64,000 nt of DNA from Macrostomum hystrix (taxonomy: Eukaryota; Platyhelminthes; Macrostomidae): NCBI GenBank assembly GCA_950097015.1, contig CATNEN010000013.1:248001-312000 (forward strand), written 5' to 3'. The notes beneath the pieces were generated by a model. It was not told the DNA's origin and searched no databases. It was given only the letters and a program-made list of their open reading frames with translations. A program made the position numbers and the translations under genes. This document shows positions 59,801 to 64,000 of the stretch, in pieces (the first letter of the stretch is position 1; each line of letters opens with the position of its first letter).

Positions 59801-61549
59801 TCATTTTAATCGGCTGTCACAACTTTCTCTCCATAATTGCTTAGCCGGCAAAGACATCACCGACGAGAAACTGGAGGACATGATCGAGTCCGGCAATCCA
59901 GCCATCTTCACCCAGGGCGTGAGTGTTAATCCGGGCATTGCTAACCCGATTCGGTTACTGTTGGCTTTAACAGTTGTAAACGCATTTTTCGCTACATATC
60001 GGCCACCCCCACAGATCATGACAGACACGCATCAGGCCAAGCAGACTCTGGCGGACATCGAGGCCAGGCACGAAGACATCATGAAGCTGGAGAAGAGCAT
60101 CAAGGAACTGCACGACATGTTCCTAGACATGGCCATGCTGGTTGAGAGCCAGGTAGGCTGATATGCAGCTCGCTTATTGCCATAATCCGGCTTATTTGGC
60201 AAGGATGTAGCAGCTTCTTTTTGCCAGCAGACGAATTGATTTTCTCTCCTGTTCGGATCGATTTCAGCACTTATATTTTCTAGACCTCCCTACCTCTCCG
60301 AGTCTGTCCCTCCCCGTTGTCCGCTCTCAGCCTATTGGGTGCCGATTGATTGAAGAAAAGTGGAGTGGGGCGTGGGGGCAGGGCAGAGTGCGCGCCGAAT
60401 TGAATTGAAGAAGTGGATTGCTGTGAGTCGCTTCTCGGCGAAGGTTAATATAAAAAATTCCCCGGACCCAGGCGGGGCTTAATTTGCTAGTGAGGAAACT
60501 GGGTCGATTTTTTTACATTCTGATCATATAAACTTTCGTCTACTATTAGTAGGGTCCTTGTAGTTTACGCTTTCATCTTGGCTCGATTGAGGAAAAACTG
60601 TTGGGGAGAGAGCGGGATGGGGCAGAATGGAGAGTTGGCATGAGTGGGCAGAGACCGCAGCATTGGCTGGCTCCGCATTCACTCCATTGCTTCTACCTTT
60701 CGCCGTCCAGGGCGAGATGATCGACCGCATCGAGTTCAACGTGCAGCAGGCGGTGGACTACATTGAGACTGCCAAGCAGGACACCAAGAAGGCCGTCAAG
60801 TACCAGAGCAAGGCTAGGAAGGTGAGCTGCGATCATTGGGATGGGCGGTTGCTAGGGGGTCGGTGGCAGAACGGTTAACGAGTTTGCCTCTCGCGCCAAG
60901 GTCCCTAAGTTCGATTCCACGGCGAGGCCACATTTATTTGGGGCGCAGCCGCGGAGAGAAGGCTTGGGGGCTTGTCGTGCAATTTACGCCCTTGAGGGCC
61001 AACCTCCAAGGCACAGTGAGAGTGTACACTGCCTGACGATGAGAAAGTCAGGGCAGACCGATGTACACACCTGTGTGAGCGTTTGCCTGCGTACAGTGTT
61101 TGTGTGCGTGTGTGCTCAGGAGTCAGCGAAATGGGCAGAATTGCCTCCTCGCTGGCTGCGGGTCTAGTGTCACCAAATGATGTGCCACTGCCCGTAGCCC
61201 TCCTGCAATTATTATTATTATCATTATTATGGGCTGTTGCTATGGGCGGTTGCTGTGGAGACTGGATCTAAATATACTTTAAGGCCGTCAAGTAGGCGTT
61301 GGAGGGTTTTGAGGCGTTGAGCAGGTACTCATAGAGAAGGATTGAAATATGTACAAAGGGCATGCAGGTTTGTTACGTCACTGGAGAACCGAATGCAAGA
61401 ACTCTGTCTTATTTTAACTTGTGCTAGCAAAATTGTCAACCGGAAAATTGCATTAAAAACCATTTCAGAAAAAGATCATCATGATCATCTGCGTGATTGT
61501 TCTACTGGCCATTGTGGCTTCTGTCATTGGCGGTGTGGTGCCCAAGTAG
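47824..61549 (+). CDS. Syntaxin-1, plasma-membrane t-SNARE
   Basis: A neuronal-type Qa-SNARE that pairs with SNAP-25 and synaptobrevin in vesicle fusion. Exons: 47824-47872, 49165-49356, 49448-49522, 49600-49673, 56018-56126, 59845-59918, 60015-60152, 60711-60821, 61469-61549. All phases agree and the frame yields 300 aa. It starts [10 protein letters not shown], the usual invertebrate syntaxin-1 N-peptide. Habc follows with [43 protein letters not shown] and [12 protein letters not shown]. Then come the linker with [11 protein letters not shown] and the SNARE motif with [20 protein letters not shown], which holds the central ionic-layer Gln. [12 protein letters not shown] leads to a C-terminal membrane anchor ([20 protein letters not shown]). 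The middle introns are long (4 is 6.3 kb, 5 is 3.7 kb) and full of arrays and mobile elements, while introns 2, 3 and 6 are 91, 77 and 96 nt. No alternative last exon was seen. Confidence 0.97.
49740..50310. repeat. GA-rich 15/16-bp minisatellite in syntaxin intron 4
   Basis: Units such as GAAGGACAGATAGGAA and GATGGACAGACAGA, about 35 copies. It starts about 65 nt after the exon 4 donor. The same family reappears at 51290-52170 after 1 kb of unique DNA. Confidence 0.9.
51155..51285. repeat. 14-bp repeat beside the GA-rich array
   Basis: About nine loose copies of CTTCGGCAAGCAAA and relatives directly precede the second GA-rich array, with which the unit shares no sequence. Confidence 0.8.
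51290..52170. repeat. 16-bp GA-rich minisatellite in syntaxin intron 4, about 55 copies
   Basis: The main unit is GACAGACAGAGAGAAG, with AGAAAAG and CACAGAG variants. The last 150 bp change to GACAGATTGGGAGAAG. Open frames across it on both strands are low-complexity artefacts. Confidence 0.95.
52180..53557. other. Syntaxin intron 4, CT-rich unique DNA
   Basis: Pyrimidine-rich words (TCTCTCTCCTCCCCCC, CTCCTCCTCC) and short CTG runs occur. No syntaxin exon lies here, since exons 4 and 5 join in phase. One small open frame of possible interest is listed separately. Confidence 0.4.
53187..53417 (+). CDS. Possible small ORF starting MGNCCCCCC (doubtful)
   Basis: A 76-codon frame begins [16 protein letters not shown] and ends at TAG. 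A Met-Gly followed by cysteines is the pattern of N-myristoylated and palmitoylated proteins, but here it is encoded by a CTG/TGC repeat and may be chance. The rest has no family. It could be a first exon of another gene, or nothing. Confidence 0.12.
   Translation: MGNCCCCCCRRFWLLLSHTGTKSHSAAREGFHRLRRGPVGPDFSLSLSLWFFISSGPLTSPTRSKTGYSYGQLLCY
53569..53947 (-). mobile_element. tRNA-derived SINE (family B), minus-strand copy in syntaxin intron 4
   Basis: On the minus strand it begins GGGGGTCGGTGGCAGAGCGG and has a B-box GTTCGATTCC. It runs through CACATTTATTTGGGGCGCAG and GTACACACCTGTGTGAGCG, and ends in an (ATT)n tail. An 11-bp repeat TCGAGCTTGTA flanks it (53558-53568, 53948-53958). It is highly similar to the copy at 60854. 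The insertion lies exactly at the 5' end of a family C SINE. Confidence 0.88.
53949..54130 (+). mobile_element. tRNA-derived SINE (family C), short copy
   Basis: Begins CGAGCTTGTAGCTTTGGGG, with GAGAGGTCGGGAGTTCGAA over the B-box, then a short body with GACTGAACAGCTGTACACAG and GCGCCG. The 3' block matches family A (12.6 kb), so it looks like a shortened relative. Its exact 3' end was not determined. Confidence 0.65.
54828..55762 (+). mobile_element. Tc1/mariner-type transposon with long TIRs, internally deleted
   Basis: Inverted repeats of about 130-143 bp (54828-54970 and 55631-55762) begin TAGCTTTTTGCAGCCTAG and are flanked by TA on both sides, the usual Tc1/mariner target. The repeats share long blocks such as GGCAGCATGTCTATGGCTCG. 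The 935-bp element holds a broken transposase lacking its C-terminal third, so it is non-autonomous. Where the TIR ends exactly is ambiguous by 2-3 bp because of the AT-rich edge. Confidence 0.85.
55052..55650 (+). pseudogene. Tc1/IS630-type transposase fragment
   Basis: The first frame (to 55348) has a helix-turn-helix region: [20 protein letters not shown], then [11 protein letters not shown] and [11 protein letters not shown]. The second frame (55354-55650) has [20 protein letters not shown] followed by [17 protein letters not shown], the block with the first catalytic Asp in IS630/Tc1 transposases. A frameshift separates them, and the reading frame then runs into the right TIR, so the second and third catalytic residues are absent. 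Confidence 0.8.
56127..57374. other. Syntaxin intron 5, unique part
   Basis: AT-rich with a (TA)n run at 57166-57186. Small open frames near 56474-56828 show no coding features. Confidence 0.4.
57375..58455. repeat. 28-to-24-bp graded minisatellite in syntaxin intron 5
   Basis: The left part has 28-bp units with ATAAACTGCTCATTCTCTAG and CTCATCCT. These pass through CTTGCTCATCCT forms to 24-bp units with ATAAACTGCTCGTCCTCTTA and TCCT at the right. About 40 copies. The 24-bp part opens a minus-strand frame coding an 8-residue repeat, taken as artefact. Confidence 0.93.
58460..59844. other. Syntaxin intron 5, AT-rich right part
   Basis: A (GT)n run lies near 59458-59475. Otherwise no exon, repeat or element end was found before the exon 6 acceptor. 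Confidence 0.4.
60854..61241 (+). mobile_element. tRNA-derived SINE (family B), plus-strand copy in syntaxin intron 8
   Basis: A GGGGGTCGGTGGCAGAACGG head, a B-box GTTCGATTCC, the same body as the minus copy at 53569, and a tail of ATT repeats. The 13-bp ATGGGCGGTTGCT flanks it at 60841-60853 and 61242-61254. The Pol III A-box region has lost a base or two relative to the other copy. Confidence 0.9.
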
Positions 61550-63240
61550 GCTGGCAAGCTAAAACTGCGGCGAAATCTTATTCATTGCTTGCTTACATTT
61601 TTGTTTAAATCGAGACAAGATTTGATGCGGAATGATAGAAGAGCTCAGAGTCTCACTGGCGTCACCTCTGTGCACCGACTGAATGACCGAATAGTAGAAT
61701 TTATTATTGACCTTCAACTTTTTATATTTCTTCCTCTTTTAGTAAATTTTGTTTGTATTATAGAAAAACGTTTTTAGTAGAATAATATAGTATTGCGGGA
61801 GGACACGGATGTCTGACAAAAATATCCCTTTATTTGGAAATCAAGGATTTATAAGGGAATGGAATTATCCCTAATTGAAAACCAATGGGATAAAGAAAAC
61901 CATCTTATTTAGGAGATAATCCTCATTTGCTAAAAGAACATCCTCGGATTTTATATTCCACTTTAAACACTCAAATCTCCCATTTTTTTAAAAAGATTCC
62001 ATCTCTGTTCGCGGTGTAAAATCCCTAATGAAAAAGGAAAACTTACTTTTTTATTACTTACCCTTTTAAAAAAGATTACATTATATACCTTTCATATCGG
62101 GAGCACCAGATTATCCCTATTTGAGGATAATTAGCAGCTTGTGAAGTTTCTGTAGCCATTGTACACTGGCTTCTGTTCTGTTCTATCTTCCTCTGTTTCT
62201 CGCTGTTACTTTTACCGCAGCTTTGATGAAATCGCATTTTTACTTTCTGCTTCGGAGACTCGCTCAGAGGCGCACTAAACTAATTATCAGATGCCTGTGA
62301 AGTTTTCATAACTCCTATCAGTTATTTGTCAACAGATTCTGCTAACTGAAGCTGTAGTTATAATGACATAGTCACGAGTCTTAGATCAGTTTTTGTTTTA
62401 ATCTGTAATAGTTTTTGCTAAAGCACTTATATTATTTCCTTCTTTTACAATGAATATTCATTCCTCCCATACCTTACAACGACGAGATTTTGTTTTTTTC
62501 GTTTTGGTTCAGCCCCTCACTAGATATTTTAATTTTTCTTTTCTAAAAAAGCTAATCATTTAGATGCATACTACTTCTAGTATTTACATTGTGTTTTTTT
62601 ACCATTTTTTAACGGCCCTAGAGAGAATTCCTCACATCCTAATTGTTTATTACTTTGTGCTTCTTGTGCTTTTCCAACTGTTCTCGCATAATAATTAATG
62701 TTTTAGCTATTTATATTTAATTATTTCTAACTGCAAAAATTCCCTATTCCCATGCAAACAATATTTTATTCCATCACCCTTAAACTTTGACCCAACAGTC
62801 TGTGTGCAATTTGAATTGGCGCGAATATTTTAAGAGCTGTATTGTACACAAGCACAAACGCACTGGTACACCTTTTTATGGTAAGCTTTGCCTACCCTCA
62901 TAGTCCTCTTTACTAGCTGTCCATGTAAAATTTGTTTGTCTCATGGCAGTTCAATTGCATAATCTTTTTATTTAACAAAAAAGTTGCTGCGTAGTTTTTT
63001 TACAAAAAATTCTAAAACTTTTTCTTTTATTTCTAAGCCAGTTTGTTTGTTTGTTACGCGGGCGTTGTTAGATCCAGATTAGTCTAAATCGGGAGCAATC
63101 AATTTAAAACGAGTTGGGTGTAAATACCTGCTTTGCTTTTAAGTTAAACATATTATTAATTTATTTAATCTACTTTTTAATATAATTTACTCTTGGGCAA
63201 ATTCATAGATTTCCAAGTCATTCTGGCGATTTATAGTCTT
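61550..63240. other. Syntaxin 3' UTR and AT-rich intergenic DNA
   Basis: A run of ATCCC/GGGAT words occurs at 61820-62130 without clear ends. No further coding exon was found, and no AATAAA could be assigned with confidence. Confidence 0.4.
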
Positions 63241-63242
63241 TT

Positions 63243-64000
63243 TTAGATTTGTATCGTCGATTTCCAACTTGTATCGTCGATTTCCAACTTGTATCGTCGA
63301 TTTCCAACTTGTATCGTCGATTTCAAACTTGTATCGCCGATTTCCAACTTGTATCGTCGATTTCCAACTTGTATCGTCGATTTCCAACTTGTATCGTCGA
63401 TTTCCAACTTGTATCGTCGATTTACAAATTGTATCGTCGATTTACAATTTGTATCGTCGATTTCCAACTACTATCGTCGATTAACAACTTTTATCGTCGA
63501 CTTACAATTCGTATCGTCGATTTCGAACTACTATCGTCGATTTCCAACTTGTATCGTTGATTTACAACTTGTATCGTTGATTTACAACTTGTATCGTTGA
63601 TTTACAACTTGTATCGTTGAGTTATAACTTGTATCGTCGATTTCCATCTTGTATTGTCGATTTCCAACTTGTATCGTTGATTTACAACTTGTATCGTCGA
63701 TTTCCAACTTGTATCGCCGATTTCCAACTTATATCGTCGATTTCCAATTTGTATCGTCGATTTCCAACTTGTATCGTCGATTTACAAATTCTATCGTCGA
63801 TTTGCAACTTGTATCGTCGATTTACAAATTGTATCGTCGATTTCCAACTTGTATCGTCGATTTACAAATTCTATCGTCGATTTACAAATTCTATCATCGA
63901 TTTACAACTTGTATCGTCGATATCCAACTTGTATTGTCGATTTACAAATTTTATCGTTGATTTACAACTTGTATCGTCGATTTACAAATTCTATCGTCGA
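63243..64000. repeat. 20-bp minisatellite running off the right edge
   Basis: The unit is GTATCGTCGATTTCCAACTT, with variants TTGA for TCGA and TTTACAAATT for TTTCCAACTT. About 38 copies in the window, and the array continues beyond. Copies are cleaner at the left (63243-63420) and more mixed to the right. Confidence 0.97.

Overview
The window is animal nuclear DNA. It has multi-exon genes with GT-AG introns on both strands, tRNA-derived SINEs, cut-and-paste DNA transposons and a very heavy load of minisatellites. The syntaxin begins MTKDRL and contains the syntaxin-1 Habc and SNARE blocks in an invertebrate-like form. Moderate GC, low intron number per gene and acceptor-like sites placed just before several start codons suggest a spiralian, perhaps a free-living flatworm. 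The phylum is an inference; the sequence alone does not prove it.

Seven protein-coding genes can be read by joining exons at splice sites. From left to right: the last two exons of a PDE4-type cAMP phosphodiesterase (+, enters from the left edge); a complete DPY19-like C-mannosyltransferase (+, 4 exons, 716 aa); a Tousled-like kinase (+, 4 exons, 832 aa); an Ala/Glu-rich EF-hand protein (-, 2 exons, 342 aa); a SCAI homologue (+, 9 exons, 604 aa); a BTB-BACK-Kelch protein (-, 4 exons, 657 aa); and syntaxin-1 (+, 9 exons, 300 aa). The reading frame closes across every junction given. The genes look like unrelated housekeeping, signalling and neuronal genes, not a functional cluster.

Between and inside the genes lie at least 20 tandem arrays with units of 14 to 49 bp. 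By my estimate they fill roughly 14 to 15 kb of the 64 kb. Most array-bearing introns hold an array of their own sequence, often starting within 10 to 70 nt of the splice donor and filling most of the intron, whereas array-free introns are often only 77 to 96 nt. One family (core GAGAGATGAGACA) recurs at 19-21 kb, 29.4 kb and 41 kb. The last array runs off the right edge.

Mobile DNA that can be delimited by terminal repeats and target duplications: a PIF/Harbinger derivative (10.0-11.5 kb) and a Tc1/mariner derivative (54.8-55.8 kb), both missing the catalytic core; a 441-bp hAT-type MITE (46.3 kb, 8-bp duplication); a full-length tRNA-derived SINE (12.6 kb); and two copies of a second SINE in opposite orientation inside syntaxin introns, one nested in a third SINE. 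A decayed minus-strand element or gene with a tandemly duplicated promoter-like block lies at 6.5-9.4 kb. The stretch 3-6.3 kb and several other intergenic stretches are AT-rich and show nothing I can name.
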